The notes under the pieces: model-generated
What the model saw: the letters and a program-made list of their open reading frames with translations, nothing else
Told to the model about the DNA's origin: nothing
Database searches by the model: none
Shown here: positions 1-8,921 of the stretch, piece after piece
Layout of the letters: each line of letters begins with the position of its first letter
Position numbering within the stretch: position 1 is the stretch's first letter
NCBI GenBank assembly: GCA_030613245.1
Contig: JAUWMI010000017.1
Coordinates: forward strand, 1 to 64,000
Direction of reading: 5' to 3'
Length of the DNA stretch: 64,000 nucleotides
From: Candidatus Sumerlaeota bacterium
GTDB taxonomy: Bacteria; Sumerlaeota; Sumerlaeia; MWCT01; JAUWMI01
Position numbers and translations under genes: made by a program

Positions 1-748
1 GGGTCCCTAGGAATATGTAGGCGAGTAGTCCTTCATTATTTGACAGTTGCTGGAGCGCGGAAATCATCAGCAATTCTCCCTCGACGCGATCCTGCAGTGC
101 TCGGAGATGGCTAAAGATCGCGGAGGTGAGGACGTAACGACTGGCGATTGCCAAGCGTGATGGTGCAACTGCAGGAGAAGGTTTTTCAACGATTTCCTCA
201 ACCCTATAAAGGTCTTTAGCGATTTTTCGTCCTGTGACTATTCCATACTTGTCCACCTGTGCGGCCGGGACCTCCTCAACAGCCAGTACACTTTTTCGGC
301 GTTGGCGGTAGATTTTTATGAGCTGTGCGATGCAGGGCGGTGTTGCGTGGATCGCGGTATCGCCGAGCAACATGGCAACAGGGCGGTTTCCTACAAATCC
401 GCTCGCACACAGCAGGGCGTCGCCCAGCCCTCGAGGCACTTTCTGCGTGAGAAATCGCGGCCGGGGCAGGCGATCAATGGCCTGTAACTTCTTCAGCGCT
501 GCGGTGTCGTGCTTTCGCTTAGCTGCCTGGCGCAACGTGCGGTTTGGAGCAAAGTACCGCTTCAGAATTTCTTTTCCAGGGCTGATGACAATTACGATCT
601 GCTTGAGCCCGGCCTCCTGTGCCTCAGCCATCACCAGGTGGATGACCGGTGTATCAAGTATTGGAAGTAATTCCTTTGGGACCGATTTCGTGACAGGCAA
701 GAACCGTGTGCCATAGCCTGCAGCTGGAATAACGGCCTTAATGATCAT
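1..748 (-). CDS. galU: UTP--glucose-1-phosphate uridylyltransferase, 3' end outside the window
   Basis: Reading the minus strand from the ATG at 748 gives an open frame that leaves the window without a stop, so only the N-terminal ~249 residues are seen. It begins MIIKAVIPAAGYGTRFLPVT and continues with KSVPKELLPILDTPVI, the nucleotide-binding signature of GalU-type sugar-nucleotidyltransferases. Later come GLGDALLCA and the VEKP motif, in family order. GalU forms UDP-glucose from UTP and glucose-1-phosphate in the cytoplasm, for cell-envelope glycans. It starts 9 bp after the stop of the upstream GHMP kinase, so the two are probably one operon. Given that partner, the enzyme might also accept glucuronate-1-phosphate; that is inference. 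Confidence 0.93.
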   Translation of the reverse strand, partial: MIIKAVIPAAGYGTRFLPVTKSVPKELLPILDTPVIHLVMAEAQEAGLKQIVIVISPGKEILKRYFAPNRTLRQAAKRKHDTAALKKLQAIDRLPRPRFLTQKVPRGLGDALLCASGFVGNRPVAMLLGDTAIHATPPCIAQLIKIYRQRRKSVLAVEEVPAAQVDKYGIVTGRKIAKDLYRVEEIVEKPSPAVAPSRLAIASRYVLTSAIFSHLRALQDRVEGELLMISALQQLSNNEGLLAYIFLGT

Positions 749-757
749 AGGTGATCC

Positions 758-1753
758 TCAGGTAATGATAGGCTTCAGGGTGATAGCACCGATGCGAGCC
801 AATGCTGTGGATAACGCCTGAAACGCAGCTTCGTCCGGATACAAACCCACGATTGCCCCACCAGACCCCGTAAACTTGGCGCTTGCACCTGCAGCGCGTG
901 CTGTGGCGATAAGCTCGTGATTACTGGCACTTATTGGGTAGACTTGCGACCGCAGATCGAAATTCTCGTTGATCAGCTCGTCAAGACGATCCCACTGCTG
1001 TGTCAGCAAGCACGCTTTTCCTTCTTCAGCAATGGCGGCAAAATGCTGCATAGCGGCAATCGTATCTCGATCTCCGCGGTCGTATGCGGCACGCAGCTGC
1101 CGAAGCGGAATGGCTGAGTCTTCCTGCAAGCGCGGATTATATGCGACGTAGATATTGGGCAGAGTCGGGAGGTGCAACTGCTCGTAGTAGCCGTGGCCAT
1201 GTTCTTTGAAATGCCGAGCATCAAAATCCATATATACGATACCCTCGTAGACCTGGGCCACACTGTCCTGTAATCCCGCTGGAATGTCGAGAAACTCCGT
1301 CTCAACCTGCACATTCAACATTGGCTGCACTGGCAACGGGATCGAAACGTCAAAGAATCGCATAAGTGCCCTGAGGGTTGCGGTCACCAGTGCACTGGAG
1401 CCTGCGAGCCCTACCTGCCGGGGAATGGTAGTCTGAAAGCGCAAATCGAAATTGCGGGGAATGAAGGCAATCTGGTGACGCTGGCAGTAAGCCAGGAAAT
1501 GGCGAATAGTTCCGCCAATTGAGCGAATTGAAGGGTAGGCCGGATGGGAGTGGCCCTCCTGGACAAACCGGTCCAGTGAAGGGAAAAGAATAGGATCGCC
1601 GCCAGGAGGATGAATAGCGAACTCCGTGGATGTTCGGAGGGTCACGGTGGCTGCGAAGTTCTTAAACGTGAATGAAATCGTCTTTCCATGGTAGGCGTCA
1701 GAAGGATTACCCAGGAGCCCAGCCCTGGCGTATGCGCAAGCAGTAATCTCCAT
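758..1753 (-). CDS. GHMP kinase, glucuronokinase-like
   Basis: The ~331-residue protein has the GHMP layout: N-terminal YARAGLLGNPSDAYHGKTIS, ATP-binding PRQVGLAGSSALVTA in the middle, and C-terminal ASAKFTGSGGAIVGL. From memory, the arrangement closely resembles plant glucuronokinase (RIGLLGNPSDVY, IPRQTGLSGSSA, SKFTGSGGAVV, plus AGLQDRVAQVYGG-like AGLQDSVAQVYEG). It would phosphorylate a sugar, plausibly D-glucuronate, at C1. An upstream TTG at 1780 would add nine residues. The ATG at 1753 is preferred because it gives MEITACAYARAG, a typical beginning, with a GAGG about 10 nt upstream. The gene directly precedes galU, which fits a salvage route sugar -> sugar-1-phosphate -> UDP-sugar. Family membership is strong; substrate is inferred. 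Confidence 0.8.
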   Translation of the reverse strand: MEITACAYARAGLLGNPSDAYHGKTISFTFKNFAATVTLRTSTEFAIHPPGGDPILFPSLDRFVQEGHSHPAYPSIRSIGGTIRHFLAYCQRHQIAFIPRNFDLRFQTTIPRQVGLAGSSALVTATLRALMRFFDVSIPLPVQPMLNVQVETEFLDIPAGLQDSVAQVYEGIVYMDFDARHFKEHGHGYYEQLHLPTLPNIYVAYNPRLQEDSAIPLRQLRAAYDRGDRDTIAAMQHFAAIAEEGKACLLTQQWDRLDELINENFDLRSQVYPISASNHELIATARAAGASAKFTGSGGAIVGLYPDEAAFQALSTALARIGAITLKPIIT

Positions 1754-1874
1754 AGTTGAAAGAGCCTCGGGTGAAGGCAATGTGTAACTCGCCGTGCGGC
1801 TTCAATCTCAGGCGTATTGTATGGGGAAGCGCCTTTTTAAGCCACGCACACTGCTATATAGAAGGACGGTCGGG

Positions 1875-2120
1875 GTGGTGTCAAACAAAGAAAAGGCGGG
1901 TCTGGTGGATTCTGAGCCAACAAATATCCTTATCGACGCGCTGCCCTGTGGTGGAGAGCTGATATAATGCTGTACCAGCCATTACACTGCAGCGAGCACC
2001 TTTAATGGCCTTGTTGCGGCATTCGACCTGCTGAGCTTTGTTCCGAATCACGTAGTTGGCTCCACACTCTTTCTTGACGAGTGTCTGATTGAGGCGATGG
2101 GTATTCCTACCATTCCATAG
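1875..2120 (+). pseudogene. possible decayed small gene with an in-frame stop
   Basis: A GTG at 1875 follows AGAAGGA (1860-1866) at good spacing and opens a frame of ~30 codons to a TAA at 1965. The same frame then stays open to a TAG at 2118 and ends with protein-like LIEAMGIPTIP. A terminator hairpin follows on the plus strand. This could be a gene broken by one substitution, or chance. No family is recognised. The rest of the 1,781-2,487 interval holds the terminator at 2151-2184 and a perfect 9-bp inverted repeat (2359-2367 with 2385-2393); nothing else is evident. Confidence 0.2.
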
Positions 2121-2150
2121 GCGTTTCAATCCCGGCAGAGATATGAAAAG

Positions 2151-2184
2151 GGCGTCGGAGGTTTCTCCAACGCCGCCCGTTTTT
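2151..2184. terminator. bidirectional hairpin terminator
   Basis: GGCGTCGGAG (2151-2160) pairs with CTCCAACGCC (2165-2174) around a GTTT loop, with one G-T/A-C exchange. On the plus strand it is followed by CGTTTTTCTT; on the minus strand by CTTTTC. It lies about 310 bp beyond the ftsZ stop and can end the dcw transcript. Confidence 0.6.
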
Positions 2185-2487
2185 CTTACGAGAGTTTTCT
2201 AATTCTTCCAAGGGAGCCCTTTGAGAATTCTCGCCCCTCGTGCTTTCCCCCCAAATTTTTCTTTAAAAATGGCTATTTATGAAGGAATAGACAGACTACG
2301 AACAGTGCGTCAAAAGTGCTCTCCGGGTCAAGAGAGGGAACCGTCTCATTGTATATGCCTGCTGTTGTTTACCGAGAATGGAATCAACAGCAGTGTGCAA
2401 CAGGGCCTCGGCTATTACGCCGCCAGATCGACTCCTACAAGGTTCTCGTATCTAACGCAGTGCGCATACAAAACTGTTCGATTTCGC

Positions 2488-3873
2488 CTAATCAAACAGG
2501 CTTTTTCGTCGGCGCATAAAAGCCGGTGTCTCCAGATCCCTCTCGCGACTAGCGTCTGGCTGTTTCGCCATTGCAGAAAGATCATGATCGCCACCGCCAT
2601 GTGTGTCAGAAGACGCCTGGTCGGTCTGCGATGCAGAGGTAAAGTCCTGGCGTAGGGGATTGTCGGGCTTGTTGAATTCCAGGACGTTGTGCTGTCGCGT
2701 TTTTGCAGATTTGGGATTAGCCCGGGCAGCGGTCGGCTCGACAGTGGCTTTTCGCATTTCATGTCCGCCGCTGGCACGTGCCGGTTCTACCTTCTGCCGC
2801 CGGTCGGGATCGCCTGGCACTATGACCGGTGCGGTGGGAGACGAGGGGATCCTTTTCTCTTCAATTACCGGTTGGATTTGTCTTGCCTCATCAAAGAATC
2901 CCGTTGCGATGATCGTCACCTTGAGTTCATCTTTCAAATTGGGATCAGTTACCGCGCCAAAGATAATATTGGCATCAGGATCAGCAGCTTCGTAGACCAA
3001 GGTGGTCGCCTCGTTGATTTCATTGAGTCGCATGTCATTGCCGCCGGCAATGCAGATGAGAATTCCTTTGGCGCCATCAATGACAATCTTATCGAGAAGT
3101 GGGTTGGAACAGGCTTTGCGAACTGCTTCGCTGGCGCGATTTTCGCCCTTTCCAATTCCGACGCCCATTACGGCGCCGCCGGTCTCGCCCATAACTGCCT
3201 TGAGGTCGGCAAAGTCAACGTTAATTAGGCCTGGAACAGAGATCAGATCAGAGATGCTGCGCACACCTTGTGCCAGTACGTTATTGGCCATCGTGAATGC
3301 ATCCACCAGGGTAGCCGTAGGGCCAACGACCTCAAGCAGGCGCTCATTGGAAATGACAATGACCGTATCCGAAACCTCTCGCAGTCGCTCGATTCCCTGC
3401 TCGGCCTTGCGTATGCGTTGTGGGCCTTCGAACCGAAAGGGCCGCGTTACGACCGCCACTGTCAGAGCCCCCATTTCTTTAGCAATTTCGGCCACTACGG
3501 GTGAGGATCCCGTGCCGGTACCGCCTCCCATGCCAGCTGTGACAAACAGCATGTCAGTGTCCTTAAGAATGTCAGCAATGATCTCTTTTGCGCTGAGAGC
3601 GGCTTTTTCGCCAATGACCGGATCGCCGCCTGTACCCAGGCCAGCCGTGATGTCTTCACCGATCTGGATTTTGTTGGAACATTTGGCCATTTGCAAAGCC
3701 TGAAGATCAGTGTTCAAGACGTAGAACTGAACATTCCCCAGGCCATGTTCGCACATTCCATCCACTGCGTTGCTTCCTGCGCCTCCAATCCCAATCACTT
3801 TGATCTTTGCGATAGAAGGATTTTCTGATTCGAACTGGAACTTCTGCTCTTCTGCATTTCCCTTGTGACCCAT
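2488..3873 (-). CDS. ftsZ: cell division protein FtsZ
   Basis: The 461-residue tubulin-like GTPase forms the cytokinetic Z ring. The GTP-binding core begins at ~residue 24 with KVIGIGGAGSNAVDGM; the tubulin signature GMGGGTGTGSSPVVAEIAK follows at ~115. The linker (~330-445) is longer and more charged than in short FtsZ proteins. The extreme C-terminus DLETPAFMRRRKSLFD matches the conserved tail that binds FtsA and other anchors. The start is firm because GGAGGAAGAG lies just before the ATG. It is the last gene of the dcw cluster, 241 bp after ftsA; that gap could hold its own promoter but none is clear. Confidence 0.98.
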   Translation of the reverse strand: MGHKGNAEEQKFQFESENPSIAKIKVIGIGGAGSNAVDGMCEHGLGNVQFYVLNTDLQALQMAKCSNKIQIGEDITAGLGTGGDPVIGEKAALSAKEIIADILKDTDMLFVTAGMGGGTGTGSSPVVAEIAKEMGALTVAVVTRPFRFEGPQRIRKAEQGIERLREVSDTVIVISNERLLEVVGPTATLVDAFTMANNVLAQGVRSISDLISVPGLINVDFADLKAVMGETGGAVMGVGIGKGENRASEAVRKACSNPLLDKIVIDGAKGILICIAGGNDMRLNEINEATTLVYEAADPDANIIFGAVTDPNLKDELKVTIIATGFFDEARQIQPVIEEKRIPSSPTAPVIVPGDPDRRQKVEPARASGGHEMRKATVEPTAARANPKSAKTRQHNVLEFNKPDNPLRQDFTSASQTDQASSDTHGGGDHDLSAMAKQPDASRERDLETPAFMRRRKSLFD

Positions 3874-4114
3874 GTCTCTTCCTCCTTATTCAAATATCAT
3901 CCGCAACTATGCCGCATTCTTTGGGGCGGGTATATAAAGCGTGTCCGCCACTCGGCGAATTCGGGCATAGCCGCTTCGGCGGCCAGGACCGCTTTCTCAC
4001 GCTATCTGATAATGAAACAACCTGCTAGGAATTGATTCTTGTGCTGCCCCCTCCTTTCTCTTCTCATATATGGTGATCCGTTTCGTGCCTTTGTTCTGCG
4101 GTTCCACGGTAAGC

Positions 4115-5353
4115 TTAAGCATAAACATCAGGAATAATCCGTCGTGTGAAGTTGAGGAACAGCCAGGGAAGTGTACGATGATTCGTATAAGCCGAGCTTT
4201 CTGGATTGAGCCCCCAGAGTACCATACCAATGCCGGTTGAGTAGATCGGGCTCGACACCACACCCGACAGACCTTTCAATCCTTGTGGTACGCCCACCTT
4301 GACCGGGAGATCGAAGATCTTTTCTGTTAACTCGACGATGCCATTGAGTAATGCTGTACCACCGGTCAGTACAATCCCGGCAAATACTTTGTCGCGGTAC
4401 GGTGTGGCGTCTATCCTTTCCTTCGCCATCAGGAGGATTTCTTCCAGGCGAGCCTGGATAATTTCGCACAGGAAGCGTTTCTTCACACGCTCACGCTTTT
4501 GATTAAGCACGCGCTGAATGTCGAAGGTCTCGTCAGGACAGACCGCAGAGGCCATTGCATGGCCGTATTTCTTCTTAATGTTCTCTGCATCATAATGAGA
4601 GACACGCAGACCGATGGCAATGTCGTTGGTGATATTATCGCCACCGTAGGGCACGACGCTGGTGAACTGGATGGACCCGTTTGTGAAGACAGCAATATCC
4701 ATTGTTCCGCCTCCAATATCCATCAGGATGACGCCGAGATCCTTCTCATTGTTGTCTATGGTGGCCAGTGAGGACGCCATTGATTCTGGCAGGACATCTG
4801 CGGTGCGAAAGCCTGCCATGTTCACACATCGTACAATGTTCTGGGTCGCATTAATTGCACCGGTGACGATGTGCAGCTTAAGCTCGAGCCTGGAGCATGC
4901 CTTGCCCAGGGGATCTAGATAGCATGGTTCGTCGTCGCACAGATAAGTCTGCTTCACCCATTTTATTATGTCGCGATCGAGAGGGATGGCGATAGATTTG
5001 GCTTTGTTGAGCACTCGGGCAATGTCAGCTCGCCTCACTCCACGGATTGGACTGGCCACCTCAACCATGGCGCGAGTGTTCAGACTGGTAAGATGGCCTC
5101 CAGTGATGCCGACAAACACATCTCGTACCTCTGTGTTGGCCATTTGTTCGGCTTTACTCACCGCTCGCTGGACTGAGTCTATGGTCTCGTCAATGCTCAC
5201 CACAATGCCCTTGCGCAGACCGTGTGATGGATTGGACCCGACACCAAGGACGGAAAGCTGGTCGTTCTCATCACTTTGCCCGATGATGGCACAAATCTTG
5301 GTCGTGCCCATGTCGAGGCCTGTAATGATCTTCTGTCTGCGTGTGAGGCGCAT
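4115..5353 (-). CDS. ftsA: cell division protein FtsA
   Basis: The 412-residue actin-fold protein tethers FtsZ to the membrane. It begins with KIITGLDMGTTKICAIIGQ (phosphate-1 motif), has the SHDS/1C-like insertion around residues 85-160 (GITGGHLTSLNTRAMV), then DIGGGTMDIAVFTNG (phosphate-2) and GIVLTGGTALLNGI (adenosine motif). The C-terminus LPWLFLNFTRRIIPDVY is a plausible amphipathic membrane-targeting helix. Length and order match the family. AAGG lies 5 nt before the ATG. It lies between ftsQ and ftsZ, the usual dcw position. Confidence 0.97.
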   Translation of the reverse strand: MRLTRRQKIITGLDMGTTKICAIIGQSDENDQLSVLGVGSNPSHGLRKGIVVSIDETIDSVQRAVSKAEQMANTEVRDVFVGITGGHLTSLNTRAMVEVASPIRGVRRADIARVLNKAKSIAIPLDRDIIKWVKQTYLCDDEPCYLDPLGKACSRLELKLHIVTGAINATQNIVRCVNMAGFRTADVLPESMASSLATIDNNEKDLGVILMDIGGGTMDIAVFTNGSIQFTSVVPYGGDNITNDIAIGLRVSHYDAENIKKKYGHAMASAVCPDETFDIQRVLNQKRERVKKRFLCEIIQARLEEILLMAKERIDATPYRDKVFAGIVLTGGTALLNGIVELTEKIFDLPVKVGVPQGLKGLSGVVSSPIYSTGIGMVLWGLNPESSAYTNHRTLPWLFLNFTRRIIPDVYA

Positions 5354-5478
5354 TGGCCTTGTGATCTCTCGGATTTGCAGCTACTCAAGAGCAGGAACTG
5401 GCTAACAGATGTGCAGCGTCTTGTAGTAACCTTGAGGTTGCGACGCGGCCTCAATACATTGCGCCCGGCTCCGGCTCG

Positions 5479-6345
5479 CTATTTCATGACATAGTAGATT
5501 TGATTCCCAAAGCGAAAGTCTGCGTAATGGAGCTTCTTGAGTGTTCTCATCTTTTTTGCAAATGTTTCCAGGGCAGGCAGCTTTTCCACCGGTGGAGTAT
5601 TGCCAAACCGGATCTCCACGCCCCCTTTTAAATATGCTGTAATCTCGTTCTTATCGGTAATGTGCACTTCTGCAAGCTGCTTATAAAGATTTGGATTCTT
5701 TGCCTGCAAGTTCACGATCAAATCAATGCTTCGCAACACGGCATCCAGATCAATTGGTTGACCGAGCTGGATACGCGAGGCTGGGACTCCGGTAATGAAA
5801 GGGAAAGCGCCGGTACTCTGGTTTTTCTGGTCGAGCATGTCAATCGCGACGGCTTCGATATCAACCAAATACATCCGTTGGCTATTTACAATGGCTACAG
5901 GTTCGCGCTCGAGAGCACGGATGATCACACTGGAGGGATACTTCTTCACGACACGTACGTATTTTATCTTTGGATGGCTTGCAACGCGTCGTCTGATCCG
6001 TTCCGTGCTAATGGTCAGGAGATTTAGCCTGGAGTCGATGTCGAGATCCGACGCAGCCTTGATCTCTTTAGCAAGTTGAGGCGAGACGCCCTTAACGAAG
6101 AGATTGTTTAGCTGAAAATAGGTGGATTTAAATAGAAAATGGTGGATGGTCTTGGCGGAAATAATGACGGCAGTCAGAAGACAGCAAGCAAGGCATACTT
6201 TTGCTGCTGTTAAAAAGAACTGCCTGACACGATCAGGAAAGGGTCTGCGGCCTCGTGTCCGACGTACCTTGATTTTCTGCTTCGACAGGTATTTGGTCAT
6301 GTTTCGTTTGGATCGTGCACCCACTGTTCTACTCCTTTTGAGCAT
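5479..6345 (-). CDS. ftsQ: cell division protein FtsQ
   Basis: A bitopic membrane protein of ~288 residues. A basic cytoplasmic N-terminus (KQKIKVRRTRGRRP) is followed by one membrane span near residues 44-65 (FFLTAAKVCLACCLLTAVII). A periplasmic POTRA-like region then begins YFQLNNLFVKGV, with KIKYVRVVKKYPSSVIIRAL as the typical FtsQ beta motif. FtsQ scaffolds FtsL and FtsB in the divisome. The start is uncertain: ATG 6345, GTG 6387 and ATG 6300 are all in frame, and none has a strong ribosome site. It lies between murB and ftsA as expected. Confidence 0.9.
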   Translation of the reverse strand: MLKRSRTVGARSKRNMTKYLSKQKIKVRRTRGRRPFPDRVRQFFLTAAKVCLACCLLTAVIISAKTIHHFLFKSTYFQLNNLFVKGVSPQLAKEIKAASDLDIDSRLNLLTISTERIRRRVASHPKIKYVRVVKKYPSSVIIRALEREPVAIVNSQRMYLVDIEAVAIDMLDQKNQSTGAFPFITGVPASRIQLGQPIDLDAVLRSIDLIVNLQAKNPNLYKQLAEVHITDKNEITAYLKGGVEIRFGNTPPVEKLPALETFAKKMRTLKKLHYADFRFGNQIYYVMK

Positions 6346-6448
6346 TAATTGCGATCTGCGTATGCCCCTAACGTGTGTGCGCAGCACGTTGAAGGGCGTC
6401 TATACAATACGATAGATAGGTTGTGGAGGAACTGCCGTATGTCTTCAG

Positions 6449-7366
6449 TTATTGCAGCGACAAGTCATGTCCTGCCGCGGAGATAATTTTCACCTCCAGC
6501 TCAAGGGTTATGCCAAACTGCTCGTTGACTCGCTTGCGGATCAGCTGAATCAGTGCCAGGATATCGGCGGCCCTGGCGCGACCTCGATTTACAACATAAT
6601 TGGCATGCATAGGCGATACCATTGCATCGCCAATGGTTGTTCCTTTCAAGCCTGCTCGTTCAATCAGGCGTCCGGCATAATCACCCCCAGGATTCTTGAA
6701 GATGCATCCTGACGAACGCACGCCGGTAGGTTGATTCCGCCGCCGAGTGCGATACATCGCCAGAAGTTTTTTTTGCTCCTCGGGATCAAGGCTGTGGAGC
6801 GTAAGCGTCGCCCGCGTGAGTATGTACTGCGACAGCGAGCACCGGCGGTAGCCAAAACTGAACTCCTCGCTCGTTAGAGTAACCCGTTCTGCCTGCCACG
6901 TCAGGCCTTCTACCTTTTTCAACAACGAGCAGATGCTGGCATCGCCCATGCCTGCGTTTCCCGCAATTGCCCCACCGAGGGTCCCGGGAATGCCCCAGCA
7001 GCACTCTAGTCCTGCGAGTCCGTATCTTATGGACTCTTCAAGTGCTCGCGCCAGCTGGCACGCAGCACCTGCAGTCAGCTCCGCATCCTCCTGTCGCTCC
7101 AGTTCAGCGAATGCTCTGCCCAACTTCAGCATGATTCCGGGCAACGGTTCATCCGCAAAGATGACGTTTGTCCCACTTCCCACAAGCGCAATCGGGGTAT
7201 GGGATTCTGCAGCATAGCTGACCAGAGCCTGCAGAGCATCATGGTCATGCGCGATGGCAAGAACCTCAGCAGGCCCACCAACTCCCATGGACGTATGTCG
7301 AGCCATGGGTTCGTCAAAGAGCAATTCCAGCTCGTATTGTGTAGCAAGGGACTTGACATGCTTCAT
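6449..7366 (-). CDS. murB: UDP-N-acetylenolpyruvoylglucosamine reductase
   Basis: The 305-residue FAD enzyme reduces UDP-GlcNAc-enolpyruvate to UDP-MurNAc with NADPH. It shows RHTSMGVGGPAEVLA, PIALVGSGTNVIFAD, the FAD site LECCWGIPGTLGGAIAGNAG and the active-site stretch SSGCIFKNPGGDYAGRLIE. In that stretch a cysteine takes the place of the serine proton donor of E. coli-type MurB; this substitution is known in some lineages. The C-terminal glutamate-bearing LELEVKII is present. The gene starts 9 bp after murC ends. Confidence 0.96.
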   Translation of the reverse strand: MKHVKSLATQYELELLFDEPMARHTSMGVGGPAEVLAIAHDHDALQALVSYAAESHTPIALVGSGTNVIFADEPLPGIMLKLGRAFAELERQEDAELTAGAACQLARALEESIRYGLAGLECCWGIPGTLGGAIAGNAGMGDASICSLLKKVEGLTWQAERVTLTSEEFSFGYRRCSLSQYILTRATLTLHSLDPEEQKKLLAMYRTRRRNQPTGVRSSGCIFKNPGGDYAGRLIERAGLKGTTIGDAMVSPMHANYVVNRGRARAADILALIQLIRKRVNEQFGITLELEVKIISAAGHDLSLQ

Positions 7367-7375
7367 TCTTATACG

Positions 7376-8818
7376 TCATGCCTGCTTTGGTGAGAGTTTT
7401 GACAGCAGTTGCTCACCAACTTTCCAGATGTCTCCTGCGCCAAGAGTCAGGAATATGTCACCCGGCTTGAGCAGCGGCATCACATATTCGCAAATGTCCG
7501 CCACTGATTGAACATACAAGGCATGGGGATGACCTGCTTGCGCAACGCTCTCATAAATTGTCTTTCCGCTAATACCTTCGATGGGTGGCTCGCCAGCACT
7601 ATAGATGTCGGTAATCACTGCGAAATCAGCTTCAGCGAATGCCGCGCCAAATTCTTGTGCCAGGTGCTTCGTTCGAGTGTAGCGATGAGGTTGAAATACT
7701 GCGAAGATGCGACCTTTCTGCTCCTGCTTCAGCGATGTGGCGGCACGAATTGTAGCCATGACTTCTGTAGGATGATGTGCATAGTCATCAATGATCGAAA
7801 CGCCGCCTGATGCGCCTTTGAGCTGGAAGCGCCGGAGCACACCCTTAAATCGTGGAATGCAGTTTTTCGCGTCTTCAAAACCGACACCCAGCAGCATAGC
7901 CAGGCCAATGGCTGCCACAGCATTTCCTACGTTGTGGCGACCCGGCACAGACAGTTGTACTTGCCCGTAAGGCTTTCCGTCTTTGAACAGGGTGAACTGG
8001 GAGCCATACGGAGTTAGCGTAATATCCGAGGCGTAAAGTGCAGCTGAAGGCTGCTCAAGGCTGTAGAGCAACGTGCGTACCTTGAGTCCTGGCAGGAGTT
8101 TCTGAATCCCGAGATCATCGGCACATAGAATGGCAATCCCCCCATCTTTCAGCTGATTGAGGAAGATGGCAAAGGCCTTAAGGATTTCTTCATAGTTTCC
8201 GTAAAAGTCCAGATGATCTGACTCGACGTTTGTGATAATGGCATAATTGGGTCTGAGAGAGAGGAAGGAGCCGTCGCTTTCGTCCGCCTCTGCCACAACG
8301 TACTTTCCCGTTCCGAGCTTCGCATTTCCGCCGATGTCGTTGACTTCACCGCCAATCAGGATCGTGGGCTCCAGCCCGCCCGTCTCGAGAAGAAGCGAAA
8401 CCATTGAGGTGGTTGTCGTTTTCCCATGGGTGCCGCAAATGGCGACCGATGTTCCCTCGTTCATCAGCTCACCCAGCATCCGGGCTCGGTGCCAGATCGG
8501 CAGGCTTAGTTCCCTCGCATGACAGAGCTCAGCATTGTTGGCCTTAATGGCGGAGGAAATGACAACCATGGCGCCCTCTGGGATGTTGCTGGGATGATGG
8601 CCGATGCTAATACGTGCCCCATGTTCGCGCAGCCGTTGGGTCATTGCATTCTCTGCGAGGTCGGAGCCGCTGATGTCGTAGCCCTTTTTCAGCAGAACCC
8701 AGGCAATGGCACTCATACCAGCGCCACCTATCCCGATGAAATGTATCTTGTTAGCTGGTAGTGGCAACACGTTCTTCCTTTCAGAACCAGCAGATTTGTT
8801 TACGATGGAATTTCTCAC
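7376..8818 (-). CDS. murC: UDP-N-acetylmuramate--L-alanine ligase
   Basis: The 480-residue cytoplasmic Mur ligase adds the first amino acid of the stem peptide. It has an N-terminal Rossmann-like HFIGIGGAGMSAIAWVLLKKG, the P-loop ICGTHGKTTTTSMVS, the central EADESDGSFLSLRP and VESDHLDFYG, and the C-terminal DDYAHHPTEV and FQPHRYTRT. All are family signatures in order. It uses a GTG start without a strong ribosome site. It lies between murG and murB. Confidence 0.97.
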   Translation of the reverse strand: MRNSIVNKSAGSERKNVLPLPANKIHFIGIGGAGMSAIAWVLLKKGYDISGSDLAENAMTQRLREHGARISIGHHPSNIPEGAMVVISSAIKANNAELCHARELSLPIWHRARMLGELMNEGTSVAICGTHGKTTTTSMVSLLLETGGLEPTILIGGEVNDIGGNAKLGTGKYVVAEADESDGSFLSLRPNYAIITNVESDHLDFYGNYEEILKAFAIFLNQLKDGGIAILCADDLGIQKLLPGLKVRTLLYSLEQPSAALYASDITLTPYGSQFTLFKDGKPYGQVQLSVPGRHNVGNAVAAIGLAMLLGVGFEDAKNCIPRFKGVLRRFQLKGASGGVSIIDDYAHHPTEVMATIRAATSLKQEQKGRIFAVFQPHRYTRTKHLAQEFGAAFAEADFAVITDIYSAGEPPIEGISGKTIYESVAQAGHPHALYVQSVADICEYVMPLLKPGDIFLTLGAGDIWKVGEQLLSKLSPKQA

Positions 8819-8921
8819 TGTTAGGATTTCAAGCCTGCAGCGGAATCTGAATTGGCGCGCTGCGCAACGGCTACAGCAAGGATTTTAAATTTTACATCTT
8901 CTACCTTTTATGACCTCACAA

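Noticed and set aside
2122-2142. GGGATTGAAACGCC on the minus strand, resembling a CRISPR repeat end
   Set aside because: Only one copy; no spacing pattern and no cas genes.
3002-3703. 233-codon plus-strand frame opposite ftsZ
   Set aside because: Low-complexity Ser/Thr/Pro-rich composition produced by the complement of a conserved gene.
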